From assembly GCA_005765155.1 (NCBI GenBank), contig VCCP01000004.1, positions 310,001-374,000 on the forward strand: DNA of 64,000 bases, in the 5' to 3' direction. Every line of letters starts with the position of its first letter. The stretch's first letter is position 1. This document shows positions 32,879 to 44,000 of the stretch, piece after piece. Under the pieces are notes generated by a model. It saw only the letters and a program-made list of their open reading frames with translations, searched no databases and had not been told where the DNA came from. Both the position numbers and the translations under genes were made by a program. The stretch is from Zelopaecilomyces penicillatus (taxonomy: Eukaryota > Ascomycota > Sordariomycetes > Hypocreales > Pseudodiploosporaceae).

Positions 32879-33301
32879 ATGTACAAGTCTCTTCTCTTCA
32901 TCGGCACCGCTCTTGTAGCTTCCACCTCCTACATCCAGCCATGCCCAGCTCCTCTGCCCGCCATCCTCGTCGTCAGCGTTACCGCAGGTATCGGAGCAGC
33001 AAACCTTGCTGATAAGCTGGGCGCCAATGGCAAACGAAGCACTGACAAGCCCAAGGTGCGGATGCCGCGCGCCAAGTTTCACGACGATAAAAGCTGCACT
33101 CTCAACTACATTCCCAAGGAGGCCATGGACACTATCCGCCTTTATGTGGAAAGCGATGCTTATAAGGCCTTTGGAATGGCCAATGGCAAGATCAATATCA
33201 CTAGCGATAACTCTATTCGCATGTACGACTATCCGGCTGCCCACAAGGAGGCGATTCTTGAGCTTGCCCAGGAGGTCAAGAATGTCAAGATCTCCTTCTA
33301 G
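32879..33301 (+). CDS. Small secreted protein with a putative Kex2 site
   Basis: A single-exon 140-aa protein. Residues 1-17 form a signal peptide (MYKSLLFIGTALVASTS). A proline-rich and alanine-rich pro-segment follows, then a dibasic KR (GANGKRSTDK, about residue 53). The remaining 87 residues (start STDKPKVRMPRAKFHDD) are hydrophilic with one Cys and predicted mixed helix/strand. I do not recognise the family. A strong-looking promoter (TATA, long CA-rich leader) suggests high expression. It could be a Kex2-processed effector-like or antimicrobial protein; this is inference from architecture only. Confidence 0.7.
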   Translation: MYKSLLFIGTALVASTSYIQPCPAPLPAILVVSVTAGIGAANLADKLGANGKRSTDKPKVRMPRAKFHDDKSCTLNYIPKEAMDTIRLYVESDAYKAFGMANGKINITSDNSIRMYDYPAAHKEAILELAQEVKNVKISF

Positions 33302-33660
33302 AAGTTGCACCCACGAGCTCGTGATGAGGAGCTAGTCACTCTCTCTTAGTGTTTGTTTAGATTTCTGGGAACGCGGGGAATGATTTTGAGTCAGTCTGTT
33401 TGGCTATCTCGTGTATAACAAGGTATCCAAATACACATGTTCCGGAATTTGGAGTGAATGTACATGCACGACGATAGCTACCTAGTTTTTTTTGGTTTTT
33501 ATCTGCGGGGCAATTTAGATTATATATATATGGTGATGAAATGGAAGTAGTTACTTCAGGCTTTTGTTGTGCAATCGTTGTCATGTAAATGGCCAGGCGG
33601 GCCTAATCCGATTGATTGCCTCTTAAGTACAAAGAACATTCTACTGCGTCATCCATCGGT
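33302..33660. other. Intergenic, no gene seen
   Basis: The 3' flank of the secreted gene, with a T-run near 33486-33499 and a TATATATA stretch near 33522. No supported frame. Confidence 0.4.
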
Positions 33661-34610
33661 TCATTCAGCAAAACTTTGAGCATCATATCCGTATCTCCTT
33701 CCAAGAATTGAACTGCATAAAGTCTGGCAGATGTCGTAGTCTTGCACAATCGTGGCACCTATCTTGGCCAAAGCGATCCGGGCCAACTTGTTGCCTGGAT
33801 ACATGCCGAGCCCTACGCCAAACTGAAGCAAATAACGCAAGCATGATTCTCATAATTTGTTGGCTGTAGCATATGACACGGGAATAGTCACTTGAGATAA
33901 CTTTGCCAAACCATTGGTCTGGGTTAAATTCACTCGTGTCCGAGCCCCATGACCCCTGTGAGAGATACATGACCCAACGATGGATAGACCGGATGGTTCC
34001 CTATGAGGACAAGCGCTCATCAATCTCGACACCACTTTCTCTCACGGTTAGGTAAAAATTGTGACCGAATGGTGTAAGCATGAGAAGAGGCTCGTAGATG
34101 CAGGCTTGTAAGTAGGGTATTCTCCTCACATCAGCAACCGAAACAAATGGAGACTGGCATCTTCCCATCTTGCGCTCCTCATTTAACTTCTTAAGCACAT
34201 GCCAATAGATAGTATATTGCTACATCATGTGATAAAGGAAATGAGGTAGTGCTGTAGCCAATGTATCAGCGCCTCCAGGCATACCCACGATTATGTGACT
34301 TGGAATCTCTCATATGAATATATGCTGAGGGTGGTGTCGATGAAACTATAACCAATACGGGAAAATATCAAGACCACCGGCTGAATCACATTGGCGTTCT
34401 TCAAAATCTCTATGGTAGTAGAATAGATGTCAACGTCGGGAAATACGCATAAGGCCTGAAAAGAGTTTAAGATAATCGGAATTGACAGCAGTGACTGATT
34501 ATTGACCTACTTTTCGAAGAAGACTTGTGAGGATCTTTTTGATGGCGCCAGGATGACTGACACTGATTTCATTGTGAGATTCGCACTAATGGTCTATTTT
34601 ACCCAAGGAC
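33661..34610 (-). pseudogene. Cytochrome P450 relic
   Basis: Frame-broken pieces of one fungal P450 lie in correct order on the minus strand. An N-terminal segment EISVSHPGAIKKIL is near 34550. The I-helix region reads IIVGMPGGADTLATAL near 34280, with a TAG a few codons later. The segment after the I-helix reads LKKLNEERKMGR...IPYLQACIYEPL (34100-34190; K-helix E/R region damaged). Then come SEFNPDQWFG (about 33920) and the heme loop FGVGLGMYPGNKLA near 33800. In the heme loop the ligand Cys is replaced by Tyr (TAT). Several frameshifts and stops separate the pieces. It was presumably a tailoring oxygenase of one of the flanking polyketide pathways. Confidence 0.8.
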
Positions 34611-35958
34611 ATAACCATCGTTGGCCACATCGATCAGGTCACCTCAAAACATTGCGATGATTCAAATTTCAATCAAGCGGCAGATTGCGATCTAGCGATT
34701 TCCGTAGGAAACTATCTGGTAGCAGCCATTACTAATTTGTTTCAGCTATTTACATGGTGGAGCAAAGCTTATCAAGGTCTTTGGTACAAGCCATGGGTAT
34801 TTAGATGCGCTGTTTGACAAGCATAGTAGCTTGTGAAATGTGTTTCCAATGTCTCTTCACAGTATAGAATGATGGTAAACCGCCAGTAGTATTATCCCAG
34901 CTTAATTAAGATGGTTATTTGTTCATCATTTATAGCATCGCCGAGAGAATAATGATTTGAGCTCTAGCTAACCCAAGTACACTTCAGTCGTGTCTTGTTT
35001 CAATTTGACCTTCAGTTACACTATCTGTATTACTTTTTTGATCCATTTTTTACAATCCATGCAGGTAAATATGATTAGATTAGTATTTAATATGGTACTC
35101 ATCCTATAAGTCTTGAAGCTAACCCTCTCATCCAAGTTACTTCAGGTTCAAAATCACAGCATACATAGGATGCCCTTATTCCAAGTCAATATGTTCATAT
35201 TGTCTTGGTTGATCATGTTCATCCATGTTCTCAATCCCATTATACCAGCATGTCTTTACCGCCGATATAATCACTCAATCAAAGATATTCTATGCCCCTT
35301 TTGGGTTTCTTTTTTCACGAATTTGGCAAGCTAAAAATGTGATGTCTGAAGTTCAAAATACAAATCTCATTAGCTTTTGTGTGAGACACGGTCAGCGCAA
35401 TCATGACTCTGATCTGGCACACATATGAAAACAAATTAACAATAAATAACCTTCGCGGCTGCTTCTTTCCGTATAGCTGATAAAACGGAAGCTTGGAAGC
35501 AGACTGTTTTCCGTAGGTCTAACGAAGGTTAGCATGACTAGCAGACTATTTTGGACTCAGGCAGAGGCCCGAAGCAGCTTTCTTGATAGCAACAATATAA
35601 CTCGATAACCAAGTATTGGTATAGTGAGCAAGGTGGATCAATACAATAAATTAATGAGAACTGGCTGCAGAGTATGATAAAGGGGCGAAGGATCAAAGCC
35701 TTTCTATACATCGTGGATTACTTATAAAATCGTGATTGAATTCCCTTAAATCACCTCTTGGGGAGTGATCCTATTCTTAGGATTCTCTCATCTTAGCGTG
35801 ATCCCTATTGACCTGTCCCAGACTACTTTTGTACGTACCAGTACTGACTCAGACACATAACTTGACACATTATAATTCCCATGGTTATTGGGTCGTCACA
35901 AAGACACATCAGGGCTTACAGATTTTAAGCTAGTTCACCTGGCTAGAATTCTCACAAG
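34611..35958. other. AT-rich gene-poor region
   Basis: No supported gene. The left end may hold further unrecognisable P450 sequence. It contains a palindromic element at 35447-35531 (listed separately). Confidence 0.4.
35447..35531. repeat. 85-bp palindromic element
   Basis: TAACCTTCG at 35447-35455 pairs with CGAAGGTTA at 35523-35531. Inside, CTGCTTCTTTCCGT (35459-35472) pairs imperfectly with ACGGAAGCTTGGAAGCAG (35485-35502). The layout resembles a tiny foldback element; no clear target duplication was seen. Confidence 0.4.
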
Positions 35959-37091
35959 CTAGAATATCTTTGATACGGTCTCCTCTGTTTTTATATCCAG
36001 AATTTTGAGATGAGGTTTCGGCTCATTCTCGTCTCCGAGATGCTGGCGCACCGGTTCACCGCCGGCAGATTGCTTTCCTACTGGTTTCCTCCGGATAGCT
36101 GATGGCTTTATATTGATCAGATCAAGTTGAACCCTAGAGTCTTGAACCATTGAGTCTCCTGCTAGCTCGGCAATTTGCTGTGGTGATGATTCAATTCCAT
36201 GTTCTGATAGCTCAGCTATCGGAGTAGGATCTAGCTCATAGCTATTGACAATCTTGCTAGATGCATCAAGCTCTGGCTTACTGAAGGCTTCTGGATGATC
36301 GATCCCTCTATCTTTATTAAGTCTCTTGTTGATCGTTGTCTTTCGATACCGATAAAGGTAAAAGCTAGCAACAAGGATTGCAATTATAATCAGGGGAATA
36401 GATACCCCGATAGCCACTGCTTGTGCTTGAGACAGTGTATTATTATGGGCGGAAGAGATGTTCTTCTCAGGAATATAAAGCAACCTGAGCGCAATTATGC
36501 TGGCGCGTGTATAAGGATCAGCGGTAACTTCTTGTGTAGTTGTTGTCTTGTTTGTTTCATAGATAACGGTGACTGTGTCGCCTTCTGTAAGAGTCGACTC
36601 GCACGCGTGTCTGTTGCCACTGCCATAGGCGCAATTATAGCCACTGAAGGATGGTCAAATAAGGGCTCTGCATTATCCGATGGAGTAGAATAAGAGATAA
36701 TTTACCTAACACAGCACCCGATCGCTATTTCGCCGCTGGCCAGGGCATCCCATAGTTCCAGCGTGGTTGCTGCAGAAAGCGTCGCACCGGAGGCGACCAG
36801 AGTGCAGCTAGGTCCGTAGCCGGTAGGGCACGCATTTCCGGGAGAGAATACTGGGCTTTTTCCGAGCGCATCCAAATAAGCGCTTGGATAGCAGAATCTC
36901 CCCTGGTAGTCGGTTGGCCTGAAGCCGAGTTGCATCCTCACAGATGTCGTAGAAGAAGTATCTGTTGAGATATCAACGATGACTGCATCCAAGCATTCTG
37001 GTGCCTGAGTAATGGATGTGAGCGGGCCGGCATTGAATGGAGGTGTCGGGATCGACTGTGTAGCCGTCGATTGCAGGGTCGTGGCTGTCAT
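35959..37091 (-). CDS. Single-pass membrane protein with cysteine-rich ectodomain
   Basis: A 356-aa protein from exons 37091-36706 and 36643-35959 (minus strand, phase 2). The ectodomain is Thr/Ser-rich at the N-terminus, without an obvious signal peptide. It contains APECLDAV, GRFCYPSAY, ACPTGYGPSC and, across the splice, CCVSGYNCAYGSG. These match the CCPsGYxC style of many fungal surface proteins. One membrane helix (AVAIGVSIPLIIIAILVASFYLY) is followed by a basic stop-transfer (RYRKTTINKR) and a long acidic cytosolic tail of about 130 residues. A sensor- or wall-anchor-like role is plausible but unproven; I do not recognise a named family. Confidence 0.75.
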
Positions 37092-38360
37092 CGTTGTCTA
37101 GCAAACGGGTTCCGGACTTCTTATCCCAATGCTGGGCTATATTTGGTGTCATTCAACAGCCTTAACTGGTGTTCTGTTGCCTTGGGAATTAATCGAGGAG
37201 CTTGCATTTGGGTGCGGGGGTGCAAAAAATTTGCATTGTCGCAGTCGCATGTTGTTGGTTCTGTTACTCTCCCTTCCCCATGTGCCTGTGTTGTTTTAAG
37301 CGCCATGCTGACGGTGACCCAATCACAACTGCAGGCTACCTGTCGGTAAGTTGGTCATGTGTCTGCAGAGCTGAAGAAGGCACTGCGAATCTGGATTATG
37401 AGTTCCAAAGAGTAATGTCGCGTGTTGAGCCGAACTCAGAGGGAGGATGGTGTAGTTCATGACGGGGACACAGCCCGATACGGGCCTCCAGCACTTGGCA
37501 AAATGTCCTCCAAAAGCAGCACTCCATCATCCAGAGACGGAAGACACTTCCTCCAATCACAAAGGCACACCTACAGCGAACCTACACTTAGATTGTAAAA
37601 TTCGCCGTGGCAGTTGCGAGCATCGTGACTGTTATGGTGACAGCGGACGTGGCCAATTAGCGGGCGTTCGTTCATGCATCGCGTGTGAAAACGAGTAGAA
37701 AGTGTGAACGGAATCTTTTCCATCACGCTTTGCAAAGGTATTTTCCATAGTATAATTTGGAACGAGGCTACTTTTTACTTCCATCTACTTAACTGACATC
37801 ATTGACCTCGCTAGAGACTGGGAATCATCGTGATGGCTTTGCTCGAACTGATAGGGTAAAGCTAGAAGTAGTGCTCGCGTCTGATTCTCACCTTTGCTGG
37901 CTCGTATAGGGTGAGTCTGTCGCAAAGGGTGGGCACTTGGTCCACTGATTGTCAAATACTTTGACGATAAACAAGGACTCAGCTGCTAGTGGTTCGTGGG
38001 CCAAACCTGTTACCAGATATTGACTGAATAGTCGTGTCATGTTGTTTGCGCCACGGTTATTTGACAAATGGGGCACGAGGAAAGAAAAGTGGAGAGAGAG
38101 GACGAGACTATCTCCGTGCAACTAAGTAGGACCAATATTACTGGTGTGGAATGAGATCTGGCTCCATGGTGTGGTAGGAACTGTCATTACTGTGATCAAA
38201 TTACGGAGTAGAGTCCCCCGAGAACAGCAATCTCTAAGAAACCTTGAAGTCTGTTTCGAAAATCAGCAGTTCTGGCTTGGCTTCACCATAAAATAGCGCT
38301 GCGTCGAAGTAAATTATCAATCCACAAATCGGGTATTTGCACACAATAGCTATATAAGGA
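37092..38360. other. Intergenic, no gene seen
   Basis: Spacer of 1.27 kb with several short frames but no domain, signal peptide or splice support. Confidence 0.4.
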
Positions 38361-39229
38361 CTAAACGAAGCTTACAGATGCCTTCATGACCATCTCAGCC
38401 ATCTGCGCAATCTCCCAGCTGTTGGCCGGAAAGCTATGCCCACCAGCATGCTCAAGCTTCATGAGGTGCGGCGTGGCAACGAGATCAAAAAGTTCGTCAA
38501 TGTCCACTCCGCTGGGTTCCTGAGCCCCGCGCACGAACACTGTAGGCACAGTAATCCGTGAGGCATCAAAGGCAGCGATATACTTGAGTGACACTTCAAT
38601 GGGGAACGGAGCGGACGCGATATTGCTCTGCAGGAGTTTGAAATCGAATCGAGTCCGCGGATCCTGTGACCAGTCGTTATTCGAGGGTCCTGAAAGGTCC
38701 TCAAACGAACGAGGAACAAGCTCGCTGCCTTGCCGATCCCACACAATGGTGCCCGACTCGATGTTGTGGGGTGTGAAAGCAGAGATGAAGACGGCTAACT
38801 TGAACGGCAGTTAGGGACCTTCAGGGCGGGCTGCATCCTGCAGGAGCAGCATGGCTGCCATTGAGCCGCCCTGAGAGAATCCGATAATACCGTCAAATGG
38901 GTCTTCTGATTCAATGAATTCATGAATATGAGATATCGCGTTCTCGATATCCTCCCTCACCGGCAAATTGTACCAGCAATAAACGGGATCTTCTCCCTCT
39001 TTATAAGAAGCTAACCGGTTCTTAGTGATCCAGACGTAGGCACGAAAATGGTCCATGGGGCTTATGATATTCTAGATATTTACTTACGAAGGATGAGGTT
39101 TGAAGGCTCCATTGGCGCCTCTAGAAACTCGTACTCCCAATCACTGGGAAGTTGGGATTTGAGCGCTAGCATTTGATGCTCAAGGATCTCGGCGTTGGTG
39201 CCATATCCATGCAAGCACAGGAAACGCAT
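38361..39229 (-). pseudogene. FSH1/LovG-type serine hydrolase with an in-frame stop
   Basis: An alpha/beta-hydrolase of the FSH1 family. Such enzymes (LovG is the known example) release HR-PKS products from the ACP. Exons are 39229-39088 and 39010-38361 (minus strand), 264 codons. It starts MRFLCLHGYGTNAEIL, has the nucleophile elbow GIIGFSQGGSMAA and ends with HAGGHSFPANSWEIA carrying the His. A TAA at 38811-38813 (codon 114) interrupts the same frame between AARPEGP and LPFKLAVFISAF, two blocks that are contiguous in the family. The only GT-AG pair around it would give an intron of about 20 bases, far too short. Otherwise the gene is intact. It is divergent from, and probably belonged with, the second PKS. 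Confidence 0.82.
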
Positions 39230-41013
39230 TCTGACGGTTGAGATGTGCAATCTTCTGTTTTCTTGGGCGGATGGACAATTTCAAGGAGGTCTTTTTGGAG
39301 GTTGGAGTTGCACTACAGAGCAAGTTGGTGATTTGGGGATGGAGCAGGAGCGCTGTTGACACTACGGCCGAAGTCGGCAGCTCGGGATTGATCACAAGAG
39401 GGAGAACAAGGAAAATTTAGCTTGAGAAGAACCAGTCGCAAACGGAGGAAAGACAACAGTGGGTGCAAAAGTAACAACAGTATGCTCCATATATATAGTA
39501 TGCTACTTCGTTGTTCTTCGCCTCTAGTTTGCGTCATAATTACATTACTTCGTAGTACAATGATACCGATACCAGGGTTCAGTTGAGCTGTGCTTGTTGA
39601 GACCTTATTAACTTGAATAAGAGTTGTCTACTACGGAGTAATACATAGGTCTTGAACCCTTGGTAACCCTGAGGCATAGTGGTATCAGACGGCACATACA
39701 GGATGCAATACATGGGAGCAATGGTACAAAAGCGGCATAATCGTGCATGTCTCGGTACTTGAATCAACCTCTGGATCTAATCCAGCAGGCTTATCTCTAT
39801 GCCGCATCGGCTGCGTGGGTCGACGGGAATCAGATGCAGTGGTAAAGTGGATAATGCGAGGAAGAAAAAACACCACCATGTTTTTTCTGTTATTTGGTCT
39901 TACCAATGTGATGGGAAAGCAGATCCGCTAGTCAACTAGTAGTTAGTACTACCCTTTCCTTTTGCTATCCCTGTCTGTATGTTCATAGGTTATTATTTCT
40001 CTAGTGCCGAGTCCCACATGTTGGCATTTTCAACAAAGGAAATTCCCAACACACTCTTTTCTAATTGACTTGGGTTTGAATGCGTATTACGTTTCTTGAT
40101 ATCTATCTACCACGTATATAATCTAGAACCTGGAATCTTATTCTATCAGGCCGAGGTATTGAGCCCATCAGAACTCACACTATAAGATCAGGATTCCGCA
40201 AATCTCAGTCCTCTGCGCGCGCGGAATCCTTGATAAAATGCCGACTCCACTCCATAGCTCTAGAATAGAACACGGTGAACAAACTAGGAGAATAAAGGGC
40301 ACAGGGATCACGATCCCGGGTTAGGCTGAACAAGCTATATAGTGCACTGGTCACTATGTATGAAGAGGTAGTTTGTTCCAATTATGCATGTTCCTTCCGA
40401 ACTAAATTGCCGATCAAACCCAAACGAAGAAGCACGGAAAAGGAGTCGCTGCACGCATTGGAACGCAGTAACATGACCATGTCTCGGCCTCGGCCTGTTG
40501 TCTCACACGACTTGATCTTACCTCAATCACTGCGAGTCGTCCCACGCTATGCGACATATCGACTTGGCACAGCAGGCAAGGCCATGTGCAGATTCTTCAT
40601 TGAACATGCCTACTAAGTGCATGTAAGCCTGCGCAGGCGCATCATCGCGCTTTGTAGCTGAAACAAGATACGATTCGCCACTTTCTCCAGCTGCACTGCA
40701 ACATTGATGTGATGGTATCGAGGATTCTGCCCCAATGCTGTCTTCGGAATGGATGTATTGTTGTAGAACTGAGATTTCCGATGGGTCCTCGTCTACGGAA
40801 CCATCGCGGATGCCATAATAGCCGATGACGTTACGAGATATTCCTTTGCCACACGGCATTTAATACATGGAAATGCCGCCTCGACATGCCGGACAACTGG
40901 CGAACGCTTCTCGGTCCTATAGATAATCCAAGAAACCCCTCCTCCCTCCTCCCGAGACCCTTTCGTTTCTATTAGATCCACATTCACAATCTTTTGGGGA
41001 ACACGAAACTAAA
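39230..41013. other. Divergent intergenic region between hydrolase and second PKS
   Basis: A 1.8-kb shared upstream region. Short frames (39313-39537, 40527-40859, 40356-40616) have no recognisable domain. CT-rich leader-like sequence (CCTCCTCCCTCCTCCC, 40939-40960) comes just before the PKS start. Confidence 0.45.
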
Positions 41014-44000
41014 ATGGCTACTGACTTACCCAGCAACCACCCTTCATGTCATAGCAGCATGCCAATCGCTGTCGTTGGACTCTCTGGCAGGTTCGCCGGA
41101 GAGGCCGCAAGTCCCAAGAAGCTATGGGAGCTGGTAGTAAATGGGAGATCAGCACTTGGAAAAGTGCCTGAGACTCGCTTCAACTCCAAAGGGTTCTACC
41201 ACCCAAACGGAGAGCGAGCCGGATCAGCCAACACCAGTTCAGGCTACTTCATCAACGATGATGTGCGTCACTTTGACGCTGCATTCTTCTCCATTACCCC
41301 TACAGAGGCGGCGGGAATGGATCCAGTGCAGAGGGTGCTCCTCGAGCTGGCATATGAGTGTTTGGAGAACGGTAGGACAGCCGAAGGGTTGATGAATTGG
41401 GACTGCGCTAATTATTATATGCAGCTGGAATGACTGTTGACGATGTGGACGGGACAGACATGTCATGTTACGTCGGTGCCGGACAACCAGACTACAGAGA
41501 TCTTCACAGTCGTGAGATTGATGCCAGCCCGTAAGTGAGGGAAGGGAGAAACGTCACTTTCCATGGAATGCTGAATCTAATTGGGAAACATAGAAAATAC
41601 ACCGCCACTGGCACAGGCGCTGCTTTACTCTCCAACAGGGTCTCGTGGTTCTTCAACCTCAAGGGCCCGAGCATGACCATTGACACAGCGTGTTCATCAT
41701 CACTCACAGCCCTGAATCTAGCTTGCCAAAGTCTGAGAGCTGGAGAGTCCAAAACTGTGAGTCCTCCCTTCCGGAAATTTCCCTATTTCACTTATCGCCA
41801 TTGTCGCATAAGAACTGGTAATAACTTGTTCCCAATTAGGCTCTTGTTGGCGGGCTCAATCTCATCCTCATCCCCCATTTTGGCGTCTTCATGTCCACCC
41901 TCTCCTTTTTGAGCCCTGACAACCAGTGCCACTCTTTTGACAGCCGCGCCAACGGCTACGCTCGTGGCGAAGGAGGTGGTTTCCTGGCTCTCAAACCACT
42001 GGACGCCGCCTTACGGGACGGTGATGTGATTCGTGCTATCATTCGAGGCACTGGATCGAATCAGGACGGGCACACTCCAGGCATTACTTTGCCATCGGCC
42101 CAGCGTCAAGAAGATCTAATGAGGTCGGTTTACGCAACTGCCGGGATAGATCCCGCCGAGACGGGCTACTTTAAAGCTCATGGAACTGGTACTACAGTCG
42201 GCGATCCGCTGGAATACTCGGCGATTGGAAAGCTGGTAGGCAAGGCAAGACAAGTGCCCATCCATGTCGGGTCTGTCAAAAGTAACGTCGGGCATCTGGA
42301 GGGGGCTAGTGGCATTGCTGGCCTGGTCAAGGCCATTTACAGTCTGGAAACTGGCTGGATGGCACCGACCTACGACTTGCAGCAAGTAAACCCAAGCATC
42401 AAGACCAAGGAGTGGAATATCGATATCCTCAAAGAGGCGAAAAAGTGGGCGCCGGGTCTTCGCCGTGTGAGTATCAACAGGTAAGTTCCTAGTACGCACG
42501 CTCGAAAACGCTCGATTAGCTAACATGTAATGAAGTTTTGGGTACGGAGGTGCCAACGCACACGCCATTCTGGATGATGCCTATCATTATCTCGAAGCCA
42601 ATGGTCTTCAGGGCAAGCACAACACTGTTGTCACACCCTCTGAGCTGTATGTCAAGACCTCCAATCTCACCCAAAAGAGTAAAATTGACAGTCATAGCAG
42701 CCTCGTAGAGAGTGAAGCAAAACTACCGCTTGAGAATGAACAAACCAGCCTTGTATCGCCTTACAGAGCGTTCATGTACTCTTCCATTGACCGAGCCGGC
42801 CTCGCCCGCAACGCCAGCGCCCTGCAGAAGTATCTCCAAGAGCATGATATATCAGAGTCGTCCAAAGACGCACTCCTCAGCCATCTTGCTTTCACTCTCT
42901 CATCCAAGCGCAGCCGCCTCCCATGGCGAGCCGTGGCTGTTGCATCAGACATAAACGAGCTAGTAGCTGCCCTAGAGAAGCCCATACTCATACAATTCAA
43001 GGCTGCTTCCCGTTTACCACATCTCGCGTTTGTGTTTACCGGCCAGGGAGCACAGTAGGCTGCCATGGGCCGGGAACTCCTTCAGCACCCGATTGTTAAG
43101 ACATCACTGGCTAACGCTGGCGCGTATCTCAAGGAGATCGGAAGCGGCTGGGATCTGGTAGAGGAGTTGTCCAAAGATGCTAGCACTTCGCGCATCAATA
43201 AGGCGCAATTAAGCCAGCCTCTTTGTACTGCTCTGCAGATTGCATTGGTGGAGCTTTTGGATAGCTAGAACATCAAGCCACAGATGGTCGTTGGCCATTC
43301 AAGCGGTGAAATTGCCGCTGCTTATACGCGTGGGCTAATTAACAAGAAGGATTCTCTCAAGGTTGCCTTCTTTCATGGCTTGCTGTCTAATAATCTCGAG
43401 AAGGAGGGCTCCATAGCTGCCATTGGGCTAGGACCGTCTGATATCCACAAGTACATGGACCAAGTTGGCACTGAGGATGGCAAAATTGTCGTTGCCTGTA
43501 TCAACAGCCCATCTAGCGTTACTTTGTCGGGAGACTCTACTGCAATAGACAAAGTTATCGAGCTCATATCAGCAGAGGGCATCTTCGCCCGCAAGCTCGC
43601 AGTCAAGACAGCATATCATTCCCACCACATATTACTAATTGCCGATAAATACCTAAAAGCCATCGCAGACACCCAGGTAGAAAAGCCAAGAGCAAAGTCG
43701 GATGTCCACATGATTTCCTCAGTCACCTCCAAGCTTGTTGGTGAAAGTGATTTGGATCCCAAGTACTGGGTTGCCAACCTCGTCAGTCCCGTCAATTTCT
43801 CTGGAGCTGTGCTGAGCATGCTAGGCTCGTCGGCCAAGGTTGGCGGGAAGAAGATCAAGATCAGCTGTTTCCTCGAGATTGGGCCCCACGCTGCGCTACA
43901 AGGACCTCTCAAGCAGATTCTAGACCAGTCTTCTGCGCGCAAGCAGAACATTGAGTATGCCAGCGTCCTCAAGAGAAAGACCCACGCCGTCAAGTCTGCC

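Noticed and set aside
38790..38820. A short intron as explanation of the TAA in the FSH hydrolase
   Set aside because: The only GT-AG pair would excise about 20 bases, well below the 50-80 base introns seen throughout the window.
40527..40859. 110-codon minus-strand frame upstream of the second PKS
   Set aside because: ATG-initiated but with no recognisable domain, signal or conservation cue; it lies in the PKS/hydrolase promoter region.
43056..43268. Splitting the second PKS into separate small genes at the TAG codons
   Set aside because: Frame, domain order and family motifs run straight through both stops, which sit at conserved Trp positions; a single damaged gene is the simpler reading.
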